The translations under genes were made by a program, and so were the position numbers. Shown here one piece after another: positions 16,082 to 24,602 of a stretch of DNA of 64,000 bases (its first letter is position 1; each line of letters opens with the position of its first letter). The DNA comes from CAZUDO01 sp964618895 (GTDB lineage: Bacteria > Desulfobacterota > Binatia > DP-6). The DNA is taken from contig CAZUDO010000081.1 of NCBI GenBank assembly GCA_964618895.1, positions 32,383 to 96,382 of the forward strand. Direction: 5' to 3'. Under the pieces are notes generated by a model that searched no databases, was not told the origin of the DNA, and saw nothing but the letters and a program-made list of their open reading frames with translations.

Positions 16082-16420
16082 ATGACCAGACCCATGTCGC
16101 TCGAGCAGTTGGGGGATCGGGTCGAACGTCTGCGCGCCGCCGTCGACGGGCTCGCCGCCCTCGGTCGCACCCCGCAACAGCGCCTCGACCGTGCCCTGTC
16201 GGCGTTCCTGCGGTCCTACCCCGGCGACGCCCCCGACGGCCGCCAGGGCGAGCTGTTCCGGGCGCTCTTCGCCGCCCTCGGCGACCCGCCGTTCGGCACC
16301 ACCATCGCGCTCCCCATCGACAGGCTGCGTCCCGACGAGCTGGAGACGATCGCCGCATCGATCCTCGGCTGCTACGACGACGCGACCCGCGCGCTCGCCG
16401 ACGCCACCCCGCGCGCCTGA
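16082..16420 (+). CDS. Hypothetical protein, 112 residues
   Basis: A small soluble, helix-rich protein: MSLEQLGDRVERLRAAVDGL near the start, then a LGRTPQQRLDRALSAFLRSY stretch and an acidic C-terminal half. I recognise no family. Composition and codon use are ordinary for the window, and third-position GC is high in this frame, which supports coding. Two candidate ATGs lie at 16082 and 16094; neither has a strong ribosome-binding site. It diverges from htpX. Confidence 0.5.
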   Translation: MTRPMSLEQLGDRVERLRAAVDGLAALGRTPQQRLDRALSAFLRSYPGDAPDGRQGELFRALFAALGDPPFGTTIALPIDRLRPDELETIAASILGCYDDATRALADATPRA

Positions 16421-16516
16421 CCGCCCGGCGCGCACCGCAGCCGACAGCGAGCGACCGATCGCGAGCCGCCCGCGCGCTTGGCAGCGGCCGGGCGGTCCGG
16501 TAAGCAGGCGCGACAC

Positions 16517-17284
16517 GTGACCAAGCCCGTCAAGATTGCGGTGGGGATTGCGGTCGCTTGCGCGTGCTGCGTCGTGCTGGCCGCCACGACGGGCGGCGTG
16601 TGGCGGGTCTTCTGGCTGTGGACGGCGGTGTCGTGTGCCATCGCCAGCGCGGCCTACGTCGCCAACCAGCCCGAGTGGCTCGGCAAGCGCGCCGGACGGT
16701 TCGGGCTCCGCGCGCTGCCGGTGCTGCCGTACCTGGCCGCCTTCCGCATCGCGTGCACGCTCATGCGGTGGGGGCGCGAGCGGGATGTGCCGACGGAGGT
16801 CGCGTCGGGCCTGTGGGTGAGCGGGCGGGTGCGGGGCGACGCGCTGCCGTCCGGGGTGACGCGCGTGGTCGACCTGGTGGCCGAGTACCCGGCGGCGCGC
16901 GACATCCGCTGGCGCGACGGCTACCGCTGCGTGCCGGTGCTGGACGGCGGCTATCCGCCAGAAATCCCGCGGTTTCTGGGGCTCGTGCGCGAACTCACCT
17001 GGGCCGAGGGCGACGTGCTCGTGCACTGCGACTCCGGGCGCGGGCGGGCGCCCACCCTGGCGGCGGCGCTGGTCATCGCCCGCGGGCTGGCGGACACCGT
17101 CGGCGAAGCGGTCGCGCTGGTGCGCATGCGGCGGGCGGTGTCGGCGCCGACGCGCTCGGACGTGCGCTTCTTGGAGGCCGTGCTGCCGGCGCTGCGGCAG
17201 ATCGCGGGCGAGGCCGGACCGGCCGAGCCGCTGCCGCCGCTCCGACCCCGGATCGTGACCGTGGAGGCAGGCGCCGATGGCTGA
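16517..17284 (+). CDS. Membrane dual-specificity (DSP-type) protein phosphatase
   Basis: 255 residues. Two N-terminal membrane helices (about 5-25 and 30-50), a linker, and a DSP-like domain ending in LVHCDSGRGRAPTLAAALVI, which carries the Cx5R catalytic loop (HCDSGRGR). The general-acid region is likely VLDGGYPP. It should hydrolyse phosphotyrosine/serine or an inositol/lipid phosphate through a cysteinyl-phosphate. I chose the GTG at 16517 (AGGCG upstream); a TTG at 16478 is possible. It overlaps the SRPBCC gene by 8 nt, so the two are co-translated. Confidence 0.75.
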   Translation: MTKPVKIAVGIAVACACCVVLAATTGGVWRVFWLWTAVSCAIASAAYVANQPEWLGKRAGRFGLRALPVLPYLAAFRIACTLMRWGRERDVPTEVASGLWVSGRVRGDALPSGVTRVVDLVAEYPAARDIRWRDGYRCVPVLDGGYPPEIPRFLGLVRELTWAEGDVLVHCDSGRGRAPTLAAALVIARGLADTVGEAVALVRMRRAVSAPTRSDVRFLEAVLPALRQIAGEAGPAEPLPPLRPRIVTVEAGADG

Positions 17285-17708
17285 CATTCACATGCAACAA
17301 CGCTTCGAAGTCCCGCCGGCGCGCGTGTTCGCGGCGGTGACCGATCACGTCGGTCTGGGACACTGGCTGCACGCCGACATCCGCATCGAGCGTGCCGGCA
17401 CGCCGGCGCCCAACGGTCTGGGGGCGATCCGGGCGGTGCGCGCGCGGGGCCTCACGGTGCGCGAAGAGGTGGTACGTTGGGAAGAGCCGCACGCGATGGA
17501 CTACCGCGTCGTCGGCGGTGCCCCGCTGCAGAACCATCTGGGCGAGATCCGGGTGGTGCCGGACGGGGACGGGGCGCGCGTCGACTATCGCATCCGCTTC
17601 GACTGGCCGTGGTACCTGGGCGGGGCCGCGGTCGGCGCGTTGCTGGCGGGCACCCTCCGGCGCGAGATCGCGGGCGGTCTCGCGCGCATGGCGGCCGCGT
17701 TGCGCTGA
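17277..17708 (+). CDS. SRPBCC (START-like) ligand-binding protein
   Basis: 143 residues with the polyketide-cyclase/SRPBCC layout: an N-terminal strand ending in FEVPPARVFAAVTDHVGLGH, a central IRAVRARGLTVREEVVRW block, DYRVVGGAPLQNHLGEIRV, and a C-terminal helix (GTLRREIAGGLARMAAAL). These proteins form a hydrophobic cavity for lipids or polyketides. The residue pattern does not reveal the ligand. It overlaps the phosphatase gene by 8 nt and precedes the pseudokinase by 90 nt. Confidence 0.75.
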   Translation: MADIHMQQRFEVPPARVFAAVTDHVGLGHWLHADIRIERAGTPAPNGLGAIRAVRARGLTVREEVVRWEEPHAMDYRVVGGAPLQNHLGEIRVVPDGDGARVDYRIRFDWPWYLGGAAVGALLAGTLRREIAGGLARMAAALR

Positions 17709-17767
17709 TCCCCGCGCCGGGCGGCGCGCGCAGCGGGTGCTGTGTCGGCGGCGGCCTCTGGGCCCCG

Positions 17768-17782
17768 TGGCACAGGTCTTGC
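17768..17782 (+). promoter_or_regulatory. Sigma-54 (-24/-12) promoter of the pseudokinase gene
   Basis: TGGCACAGGTCTTGC keeps GG-N10-GC and matches TGGCACG-N4-TTGC at all but one fixed position. The ATG at 17799 is 17 nt after the -12 C, so the leader would be about 5 nt and has no ribosome-binding site. Confidence 0.6.
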
Positions 17783-17798
17783 CCTTGGCACCCCTCGC

Positions 17799-19682
17799 AT
17801 GACGCCCAACTCCGCCAGCACGCTGATCGCCGGGAAATACGAAGTGCTCCAGGCGCTCGACACATGCGCCACCGGCGGCGCACTCAAGGTCCGCCACGCC
17901 TTGCTGGGGACCGAGTTCGCCCTCACCATCCTGGCTGCTCCCTCCGCGGGCGCGCAGGATGTGGTCCGCCGTGCGTCGCTCCTGCGCCACGATCACATTG
18001 TCCCGGTCGTCGACCTGTTCGAGGCGGACGGCGTGCTGCACGTGGTGGAGGCCCTGGTCGATGCCGAGCCGCTGGCGGCGCGGCTCGCCCAACAGGGAGC
18101 GCTGGCACCCGTCGAGGCGCTCCGTCTCGTTCGCCAGCTGGCGGATGCCTTGACGCAGGCGCACGAAGCGGGGCTGGTGCACGGCGCCCTCACGTCCTCG
18201 TGCGTGCTGGTCGAACGCGGCGCCGCCACGCGTGCCGTCCTGACCGGGCTGGCGAGCACCGCCCTGGCGGCGTCCCCGGAGACCGACGCACGCGCGGACG
18301 TGTTCGCGCTCGGCTGCCTCCTGTTCGAGATGTTGGAGGCCACATCGCTCCTGACTGACGATGTTCGCACCGGCGACGCGCCGATCGTCCCGCGCTACTC
18401 TCGCATTGCGCCCACGGGTGTGCCGGCGCTGGTGGGACGCGCGGTGCGGCGGCGGCCTGAAGATCGTTTCCAGACCATGGCCGGGATGCGCACCGCGATC
18501 GACGCCTGCCTGCAGTACCTCGGGCAGACGGTCGCCACGCCGGCGACGGCGTCCGCCGCGGCCACCGCGTCGGGCCGCCCGGTGCGGCGCATCGTCCTCG
18601 ACGAGGCGCTCCTGGATGACCTCGGCGAGGGGGGTGACGTGCCGGAGGAGGCCCCCGCCATGGCGATGCCCGGCACGCGCATGAAGGAGCTGTTGCTCGC
18701 CAAGGCGGCGCGGCACGCCGGGCGTCCGACGCCGGCGCCCGCCCCTGCGCCGGCACGCCCGGTGGTCGTGAAGGAAGGCGGCCGCCGCCGGTCGTCCGGG
18801 CGTGTGGTCGCGGTCGCGGGCGCGATCATGGGCGCGGTCGCGGTGCTGGCGCTCGTGCTCGGCTGGCCGCGCCGGGAGTCCGCTGCGCCCGCGCCCGTGG
18901 CGGGGTCGGCGACGATGTCGGAGCCGGCGGCGGGGCCGTCACCGGCAGCGCTCGTCGTTCCGGTCGAAGAAGCGCCGGTTCATCCGGCGTCTGCCGCCGA
19001 GGCCCCGGTCGCGGAGATGCGCGCGGCGTTCGAGGCCGCGGTCGACGAGGCGGCCCCGGCCCCGGCCGCGCCCGAGCGCAACCTTGCACCCCGCATCGTG
19101 CGCCAGCAGCCGGCGGCGCGGAATCCGATCCGCGTGGCGGAGGGTCAGTCGGTGGAGCTGGCCGTGTACGCCACCGACCGCAACGACGCCGATCGGCTCG
19201 CCTACACGTGGTTCGTCGACGGCGAGAAGCAGAAGCCGGCCCGGGGCGCGCGCTGGCGCCTCACGGCCCCGCACGGCAGCGCAGGCGCGACCCGCACGGT
19301 CGAGGTCCAGGTGGCCGACCGCGGCGGGCTGCGCACCCCGCGCGTGACCTGGCGCGTCGACGTGACGGCGCGCATGTCGGAGGCCAACGTCCACGACTGG
19401 CTGATGCGCCTGGCGCTCGCCTACGAGCGCAAGGACACCGCGACCCTCCGCCTGTTCGGCCTGATCACGACCGAGGGGGAGGCTACGGCCATCCGCAAGC
19501 GCGTGCCCTGGTTCGGGGGCTACCACGTCACCGCCGTCAACCCGACCGTGCACCTCGATCGGGAGCACGCCAGCGTCGCCTTCGACCGCGTCGAGACCGA
19601 CGGCGGCGGCAAGGTGATCCGCTCCGCGCGCGAGGCCTACCAGCTCGAGAAGCAGCCGAGCGGCTTCGTCGGACTCCGGTAA
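17799..19682 (+). CDS. Membrane pseudokinase with PKD-like and SnoaL-like C-terminal regions
   Basis: 627 residues. The N-terminal ~270 has the protein kinase fold (YEVLQALD near 14, DARADVFALGCLLFEMLEA in the C-lobe, RPEDRFQTMAGM). The catalytic residues are lost: the VAIK lysine is Thr43 (FALTIL), HRD is HGA at 128-130, and DFG is TGL near 149. The glycine loop is degenerate. A Pro/Ala linker leads to a membrane helix (about 335-357), a PKD/Ig-like beta domain (about 430-525), and a C-terminal domain with NTF2/SnoaL-like pattern (MRLALAYERKDTATLRLFG). It is probably an envelope sensor or scaffold that binds without phosphorylating. A sigma-54-type promoter lies upstream. Confidence 0.75.
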   Translation: MTPNSASTLIAGKYEVLQALDTCATGGALKVRHALLGTEFALTILAAPSAGAQDVVRRASLLRHDHIVPVVDLFEADGVLHVVEALVDAEPLAARLAQQGALAPVEALRLVRQLADALTQAHEAGLVHGALTSSCVLVERGAATRAVLTGLASTALAASPETDARADVFALGCLLFEMLEATSLLTDDVRTGDAPIVPRYSRIAPTGVPALVGRAVRRRPEDRFQTMAGMRTAIDACLQYLGQTVATPATASAAATASGRPVRRIVLDEALLDDLGEGGDVPEEAPAMAMPGTRMKELLLAKAARHAGRPTPAPAPAPARPVVVKEGGRRRSSGRVVAVAGAIMGAVAVLALVLGWPRRESAAPAPVAGSATMSEPAAGPSPAALVVPVEEAPVHPASAAEAPVAEMRAAFEAAVDEAAPAPAAPERNLAPRIVRQQPAARNPIRVAEGQSVELAVYATDRNDADRLAYTWFVDGEKQKPARGARWRLTAPHGSAGATRTVEVQVADRGGLRTPRVTWRVDVTARMSEANVHDWLMRLALAYERKDTATLRLFGLITTEGEATAIRKRVPWFGGYHVTAVNPTVHLDREHASVAFDRVETDGGGKVIRSAREAYQLEKQPSGFVGLR

Positions 19683-19686
19683 GGAA

Positions 19687-19711
19687 CGACCCGAGACCCT
19701 GTCTCGGGTCG
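19687..19711. terminator. 11-bp hairpin after the pseudokinase
   Basis: CGACCCGAGAC pairs perfectly with GTCTCGGGTCG around CCT, 4 nt after the stop codon. A nearly identical hairpin (19876-19900) lies at the end of the convergent GH1 gene, so the two may end transcription from both sides. No T-tract is present. Confidence 0.5.
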
Positions 19712-19740
19712 GGGCCCAAGACTCGCTGCCGGGGGTGCAG

Positions 19741-19848
19741 GCGAAGGTCGTGCCGCGGCCGGCGAAGCCGGCGCGGCAGACGTGGTAGGACAGAACGCCC
19801 TCGCGAGCATTGCCGCGCCGGCTTCGCCAGCCGCGGCACGACTTTCGC
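19741..19848. repeat. 108-bp inverted-repeat element, 38-bp arms
   Basis: Arms 19741-19778 and 19811-19848 are inverted copies agreeing at 36 of 38 positions, with a 32-nt spacer. Each arm also contains GCCGGC-GAA-GCCGGC, itself a hairpin. It sits between convergent genes, with one 25-nt hairpin on each side. It looks like a REP/BIME-type or small MITE-type element; no transposase is nearby. Confidence 0.6.
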
Positions 19849-19853
19849 CTTCT

Positions 19854-21068
19854 CTACCGGGCCTCATTCTCGCCCCGCCCCGAGACATGGTCTCGGGGCG
19901 ACGTAAGCGCGTTGGCGCGCGCGATCGTGCCCAGCCAGCGCGCGCTCGGCTTGACGGTGCGTGCCTGCGTCGTCCGGTCGACCGCCAGCAGGCCGAAGGT
20001 CGGGCCATAGCCGAACGTCCACTCGAAGTTGTCCATCAGACTCCAGTAGAGGTACCCGCGCACGTCGAGCCTGTCGGCGAGGCAGGCGAGCACGCCGCGG
20101 AGGGCACGCTCGACGTACTCGATGCGTTCCGCGTCGTCGGCCGTACCGATGCCGTTCTCGGTCACCACGATGGGGACCTGGCGGGTCACCTCCCAGGCGC
20201 GACGGATGGTGGCCTCGAGCGCCTCCGGCCAGAACTCGTATCCCATCTGGGTGGTGCGCGCGCCCGGCTCGGGCGACAGCATGCCGGCGGGGCCGTAGCG
20301 GAAGCGGGTGTAGGTCTGCACGCCGATGTAGTCGTCGCCGCGTGCGGCTTCCAGGAAGACGTCCTCCATCACGCGACGCTCGGCATCGCGGAAGGCCTCG
20401 CCGCCGGGGGCGGCCTGCATGTCCTGCATGGCGAGGGTAAGCCCGATGGGGAAGGTGCCCGGGCCGGCGCGCAGCACGGAGATCGCCTTCCGGTGCGCGG
20501 CGATGAAGGTGTCGTTGGCGCGCAGACGGAGGTCGGCGTCGCGCGTGCCGGGCGGGAAGAGGCCCCACTGGTGGCCGAAGGTCGCTACCACGTTGGGCTC
20601 GTTGAAGGTGCAGGCGCGGCCGATCATATCCCCCAGGTGGCCGACGGCGCGCTCGCAGTAGCGCGCGAACAGGTCGATGGTCGTGCGCTCGGTCCAGCCG
20701 CCGCGGGCGGCCACCCAGCGCGGGGTGGTGAAGTGATGGAAGGTGACGATGGGCTCGAGGCCGAGCTCCCGGCAGGTGGCGCACATGCGCCGGTAGTGCT
20801 CCAGGGCGGCGCGCGAGAACTCGCCATCTTCCGGCTCGATCCGGCTCCACTCGAGCGAGAAGCGGTACGCACCGAAGCCCAGATCGCGTAGCTGGCGGAG
20901 ATCGTCGGGGTAGCGGTGGTAGTGATCGCAGGCGTCGCCCGACGGCTCGCGGCACGGGCTGCCGGGGGTGTGCTCCCAGGCCCACCAGTCGTTGTTCCAG
21001 TTGCCGCCCTCGACCTGGTGGGCGGCGGTCGCGGTGCCCCACACGAAGGTGTCCGGAAAGCGCGCCAT
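19854..21068 (-). CDS. Glycoside hydrolase family 1, beta-glucosidase-like
   Basis: 404 residues. GH1 signatures in order: FPDTFVWGTATAAHQVEGGN, GFGAYRFSLEWSRIEPEDGE, then CTFNEPN with the acid/base Glu at about 160, IVVTENGIG with the nucleophile Glu at about 310, and GYLYWSLMDNFEWTFGY. It retains beta-glycosides, most often beta-glucosides; no signal peptide is seen, so it is cytoplasmic. ATG at 21068. The last ~15 codons (SPRDHVSGRGENEAR) run through the hairpin at 19876-19900, so the original end may have been extended into repeat sequence. It is slightly shorter than most GH1 enzymes (440-480). Confidence 0.9.
   Translation of the reverse strand: MARFPDTFVWGTATAAHQVEGGNWNNDWWAWEHTPGSPCREPSGDACDHYHRYPDDLRQLRDLGFGAYRFSLEWSRIEPEDGEFSRAALEHYRRMCATCRELGLEPIVTFHHFTTPRWVAARGGWTERTTIDLFARYCERAVGHLGDMIGRACTFNEPNVVATFGHQWGLFPPGTRDADLRLRANDTFIAAHRKAISVLRAGPGTFPIGLTLAMQDMQAAPGGEAFRDAERRVMEDVFLEAARGDDYIGVQTYTRFRYGPAGMLSPEPGARTTQMGYEFWPEALEATIRRAWEVTRQVPIVVTENGIGTADDAERIEYVERALRGVLACLADRLDVRGYLYWSLMDNFEWTFGYGPTFGLLAVDRTTQARTVKPSARWLGTIARANALTSPRDHVSGRGENEAR
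19876..19900. terminator. 11-bp hairpin inside the GH1 3' end
   Basis: CGCCCCGAGAC pairs perfectly with GTCTCGGGGCG around ATG. It differs from the hairpin at 19687-19711 only in the loop and one compensated base pair (A-T changed to C-G), a covariation that argues for selection on the structure. It lies within the last GH1 codons. Confidence 0.5.
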
Positions 21069-21134
21069 GCGGGGCGTCTAGCGGGATGTCGGTGCGCGGG
21101 CAACCCGGCGTGGTCTCGTGCCGCAGCCAGTGCG

Positions 21135-21247
21135 CGGCGGCACGGGGCGGCCCTCTCGCGGAGCCGACAAGACGCGCGGCCTACTCCACCTAGGGCTCCG
21201 TAGCGGCCGCGCTCTCGGCTCCGCGAGAGGGCCGCCCCGCGCCGCCG
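21135..21247. repeat. 113-bp inverted-repeat element, 33-bp arms
   Basis: Arms 21135-21167 and 21215-21247 pair with one mismatch, including 24 perfect base pairs. A further GCGCGGCC / GGCCGCGC pairing extends into the spacer. It lies between the divergent GH1 and GH8 genes. Its length is close to that of the element at 19741-19848 on the other side of GH1, but its arms differ in sequence. Confidence 0.6.
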
Positions 21248-21350
21248 GGTCGGTGGCGGGCCCATGCACCCGGCCGGACACCCGTGCGGATTCTGCTTGC
21301 CGGCGTGCGCGGCACCGTGCGAAGCCTGCGGCAGCGACGGAGGGGGTGCA

Positions 21351-23402
21351 ATGGGGACGGCTTCGCGGCGGCGGCGTTTGGAAATGGTCCGGTGGATCGG
21401 CGCTGGGCTGGGGGTGCTCGCGGCGCAGGTGGTGGCGGCGAGCCCGCCGCTGTATCCGTTCCCGCAGCACGTGACGCTGGCGGCGGGTACGCTGCTGCCG
21501 AACCATCGCACACAGGCGCAGCTCGACCAGGACGTGCGCACGCTCTACGACGCCTGGAAGGCGCGCTACCTGGTGCAGGCCGGGACGGAGCTCGACGGCC
21601 ATCCGCGCTACCGCGTCCGGAGCGGTCGGACGGCGAGCGCGGCGACGGTGTCGGAGGGGCAGGGCTTCGGCCTGGTGATCGTCGCGCTCATGGCCGGGCA
21701 CGATCCGGACGCGCAGACGGTGTTCGACGGGCTGCTGGAGTTCTCCAAGGACCACCCGAGCCCGCTCGACCCGCGCCTGAGCGACTGGCACGTCGACGCC
21801 GACGAGAGTCCGGACGGCCTTGGCGACGACAGCGCCTTTGACGGCGACTGCGACATCGCCTTCGGCCTGCTGCTGGCCGAGGCGCAGTGGGGCAACGGCG
21901 GCCGCTTCGACTACGGCGCCGAGGCGGCGGCGGTCATCGCCGGCATCCGCGACTCGACCATCGGCCCGCTGAGCAAGCTCCCGCTGCTCGGCGACTGGGT
22001 CGACCCGAACGGCACCACCTACTCGCAGTACACCACGCGCACCTCCGACTTCATGCTCGACAACTTCCGCGCCTTCGCCGTCGCCACCGGCGATCCGGTG
22101 TGGGGGCAGGTGATCGCGGCCGTGCAGGTGGCGGTGACGCAGGTCCAGAGCGTCTACAGCCCAACCACCGGCCTCCTGCCGGACTTCCTCGAGCCGGTGA
22201 GCGCCGTCGACCACACGCTGCGTCCCGCCGACGCCAACTTCCTGGAGGGGCCGCACGACGGCCAGTACTATTACAACGCCGTCCGCGACCCCTGGCGCCT
22301 CGGGGTCGACGCTATCCTGAACGGCGATACCACGTCGCGCGACCAGGTACGGCGCATCTCGCAATGGGCGGCGGCGATGACGGGCGGGAACCCGGCGCTC
22401 GTCCTCGCCGGCCGTCGCCTCGACGGCACGCTGCTCAGCGGCAACGACTACTTGACCACCGTGTTCGTCGCTACGCTCGGCGTAGCGGCCATGAGCACGC
22501 CCGGGCAACAGGCGTGGCTGAACGCGGTCTATGACGCCGTGCGCCTGTCGGACGAGGGCTACTACGAGGACACGGTGAGCCTCCTCTGCCTGCTCGCCAT
22601 GACCGCCAACTACTGGAACCCGACCCTCGCGCCGCCGCCGGTGTGCGGCAACGGCACGGTCGAGGCCGGCGAGACCTGTGACGACGGCGACCTGGTCGAT
22701 GGCGACGGCTGCGACTCGAACTGCACGCCGACCGGCTGCGGCAACGCCGTCGTCACCGCGGGCGAAGGGTGCGACGACGGCAACCTCGCGGCCGGCGACT
22801 GCTGTGGCGCAACCTGCCAGCTCGAGCCGCCGGGGTCGCCCTGCGACGACGGCGATCCGTGCTCGACCATGGACGTATGCGCGGCCGGCACCTGCGCCGG
22901 CACGTTGGCGCCGGCGACGCCGTGCGCCGGCGCGCTCGCGGGCAAGCTTACGCTCAAGGACGAGACCCCGACCACGCGCACGCTCAGCTGGCGGTGGAGC
23001 AAGGGCACCGCCGGCCTGGCCGACTTCGGGAACCCGGCCGGGGGGACGGCGGGCTATGCGCTCTGCGTGTACGACGCGGCCGCCGGCGTGCCGGCGTTCC
23101 GGCTGCGTGCCACGGCGCCGGCGGGGAGCCCGTGGAGGACGACCACCACCGGGTACCTCTACAAGAACACCGCCCTGACGCCGGGGCGCGTGAAGCAGCT
23201 GCGGCTCAAGACGGGCGCTGGCACGGCCAGCATCAAGGTGGACGCCAAGGGCGCCAACCTGAGCGCGCTCGGCCTGCCGCTCACGCACAGCCCGGCGGTC
23301 ACGGTGCAGCTCAAGGCGAGTACCGGCGGGTGCTGGGAGACGCGCCATACGGCGCCCGCGACGCGCAACGACGCTGCCCGCTTCGTCGACCCCGCGGGGT
23401 GA
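21351..23402 (+). CDS. Secreted glycoside hydrolase family 8 enzyme with DUF4215 Cys-rich repeats
   Basis: 683 residues. An Arg-rich signal peptide (to about 30) is followed by a GH8 domain (about 35-420) with TVSEGQGFGLVIVAL (proton-donor Glu) and DSAFDGDCDIAFGLLLAEAQ (catalytic Asp). GH8 members cleave cellulose, chitosan or xylan by inversion. After it come Cys-rich repeats of the CGNGTVEAGETCDDGD type (about 425-520; DUF4215, frequent in Myxococcota and relatives) and a C-terminal beta domain (about 525-683). The ATG at 21351 has GGAGGGG upstream. It is divergent from GH1 and may act outside the cell while GH1 finishes oligosaccharides inside. Confidence 0.85.
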   Translation: MGTASRRRRLEMVRWIGAGLGVLAAQVVAASPPLYPFPQHVTLAAGTLLPNHRTQAQLDQDVRTLYDAWKARYLVQAGTELDGHPRYRVRSGRTASAATVSEGQGFGLVIVALMAGHDPDAQTVFDGLLEFSKDHPSPLDPRLSDWHVDADESPDGLGDDSAFDGDCDIAFGLLLAEAQWGNGGRFDYGAEAAAVIAGIRDSTIGPLSKLPLLGDWVDPNGTTYSQYTTRTSDFMLDNFRAFAVATGDPVWGQVIAAVQVAVTQVQSVYSPTTGLLPDFLEPVSAVDHTLRPADANFLEGPHDGQYYYNAVRDPWRLGVDAILNGDTTSRDQVRRISQWAAAMTGGNPALVLAGRRLDGTLLSGNDYLTTVFVATLGVAAMSTPGQQAWLNAVYDAVRLSDEGYYEDTVSLLCLLAMTANYWNPTLAPPPVCGNGTVEAGETCDDGDLVDGDGCDSNCTPTGCGNAVVTAGEGCDDGNLAAGDCCGATCQLEPPGSPCDDGDPCSTMDVCAAGTCAGTLAPATPCAGALAGKLTLKDETPTTRTLSWRWSKGTAGLADFGNPAGGTAGYALCVYDAAAGVPAFRLRATAPAGSPWRTTTTGYLYKNTALTPGRVKQLRLKTGAGTASIKVDAKGANLSALGLPLTHSPAVTVQLKASTGGCWETRHTAPATRNDAARFVDPAG

Positions 23403-23622
23403 GGCGGGCGCCTGCGAGCTCGGCGTCCCTGCGCCGCGCTCCCGTGAAGTCGATTCCGATCGTCGACACGCCACGCTCCCCGAAACGTCCCACCCATGGG
23501 AAGGGGGCCTAGAGCACCGATCAGTTTGAGGTGAAACGTGAGTCGCTTCGATCACTTGCGAGCATCGTCGATTCCGCTCGACTCCGAGATTCTGTTGGCG
23601 TGGCGATCACTTGCAGTTCCAA

Positions 23623-23665
23623 ACCGATCGGCGCTCTAGGATTTCCCTCACCCGACCGATCGGTC
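23623..23665. promoter_or_regulatory. Two ACCGATCGG palindromes upstream of the diiron operon
   Basis: ACCGATCGG occurs at 23623-23631 and again at 23655-23663 inside the perfect 12-bp palindrome GACCGATCGGTC (23654-23665). The sites are 32 nt apart, three helical turns, on the same face of the DNA. They end just before the sigma-54-like promoter. They could be operators for a TetR-type repressor or sites for a sigma-54 activator. Confidence 0.5.
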
Positions 23666-23671
23666 TGGTCA

Positions 23672-23687
23672 GGGCACGACCCTTGCT
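23672..23687 (+). promoter_or_regulatory. Sigma-54 (-24/-12) promoter of the diiron operon
   Basis: GGGCACGACCCTTGCT matches TGGCACG-N4-TTGCW except for the first base and keeps GG-N10-GC. The start of transcription would be near 23698, leaving a leader that includes GAGGAGGGG before the ATG at 23721. Confidence 0.65.
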
Positions 23688-23720
23688 TGTCCCCGGTAGG
23701 CACTCAACCGAGGAGGGGCG

Positions 23721-24593
23721 ATGTCGGACTTCCTGGCCGCATATTCGATCCAGAACTGGCTCGAGTCGTGTCCGCAGGGCTACCTGGAGGGCACGGAGTA
23801 CGGCCATCTGCCGGGCGAGCAGGAGGTGGCGTTGCTGCGGGAGAATCCGGTCCTGCACCAGGACGCCATCCGGACCACGGTGCAGCTCGTCGTCGGCGAG
23901 CGCTGCGCCCTGGCGGCGTCGTCGGGGTTGATCAACGCCGCGCCCGACGAGGCCAGCAAGCGCTTCCTCGCCACGCAGACCCTCGACGAGGCGCGCCACG
24001 TCGAGATCTTCACGCACCGGCTCTACGACCTGGGCGTCAAGAGGGCGGAGCTGGACGACGTGATCCGGACGCATGCCAACCGGAACCTGGTGCGCTTCGC
24101 CGAGATCCTGCTCGAGAAGGTCGACCAGAAGGACTTTGTGGCCGGCGTGGTCGGGCAGAACATCGTGCTCGAGGGGATGGCGTTCAGCGTCTTCGAGATG
24201 ATGTACGCCATGAACCAGGAGGCGAATCCCAAGTTCGCGCACACGCTGGCCGGGACGATCGCCGACGAGCGCCGCCACGTGGGGTTCGGCGAGAACCGCA
24301 TCGGCTCGCTCATCAAGGAGCACCCGGAGAAACGGCTCGCCGTCGAGAAGATGCAGAAGGACATGTCGTACTTCATGCTCGCCACCTTCGCCGACGCCTT
24401 CCGGAACACGCAGGCCCTGGCGGAGCTCGACCGCATCGGCCAGCCGCGCGTGCACAGCGCGTATCAGGGGGTGGACCTGGCCGAGCTCGGCACCGCCGAG
24501 ATGGAGCACCTGCTCGCCGACGCGGTGCTGAACGAGTTCAAGACCCGTCTCGGGCGCATCGGCATCAACTATCAAAGCCCGGACCGCCCCTGA
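23721..24593 (+). CDS. Ferritin-like diiron protein (R2-like oxygenase family), first of a pair
   Basis: 290 residues, almost all helical. The four-helix diiron ligands are visible: Glu60 (VVGERCAL), Glu90-xx-His93 (LDEARHVEIF), Glu151 (NIVLEGMAF) and Glu183-xx-His186 (ADERRHVGFGE). This is the pattern of ribonucleotide reductase R2-like oxidases and N-oxygenases such as VlmB. The radical-site tyrosine arrangement of true R2 is not obvious. It probably activates O2 for an oxidation; the substrate is unknown. It is first in a three-gene operon behind a sigma-54-type promoter. The neighbour 9 nt downstream is a paralogue, so the two may form a heterodimer. Confidence 0.75.
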   Translation: MSDFLAAYSIQNWLESCPQGYLEGTEYGHLPGEQEVALLRENPVLHQDAIRTTVQLVVGERCALAASSGLINAAPDEASKRFLATQTLDEARHVEIFTHRLYDLGVKRAELDDVIRTHANRNLVRFAEILLEKVDQKDFVAGVVGQNIVLEGMAFSVFEMMYAMNQEANPKFAHTLAGTIADERRHVGFGENRIGSLIKEHPEKRLAVEKMQKDMSYFMLATFADAFRNTQALAELDRIGQPRVHSAYQGVDLAELGTAEMEHLLADAVLNEFKTRLGRIGINYQSPDRP

Positions 24594-24602
24594 GGGGTCC
24601 GC

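Noticed and set aside
19741..21247. Insertion sequence around GH1
   Set aside because: No transposase frame and no matching target duplication were seen; the two repeats differ in sequence.
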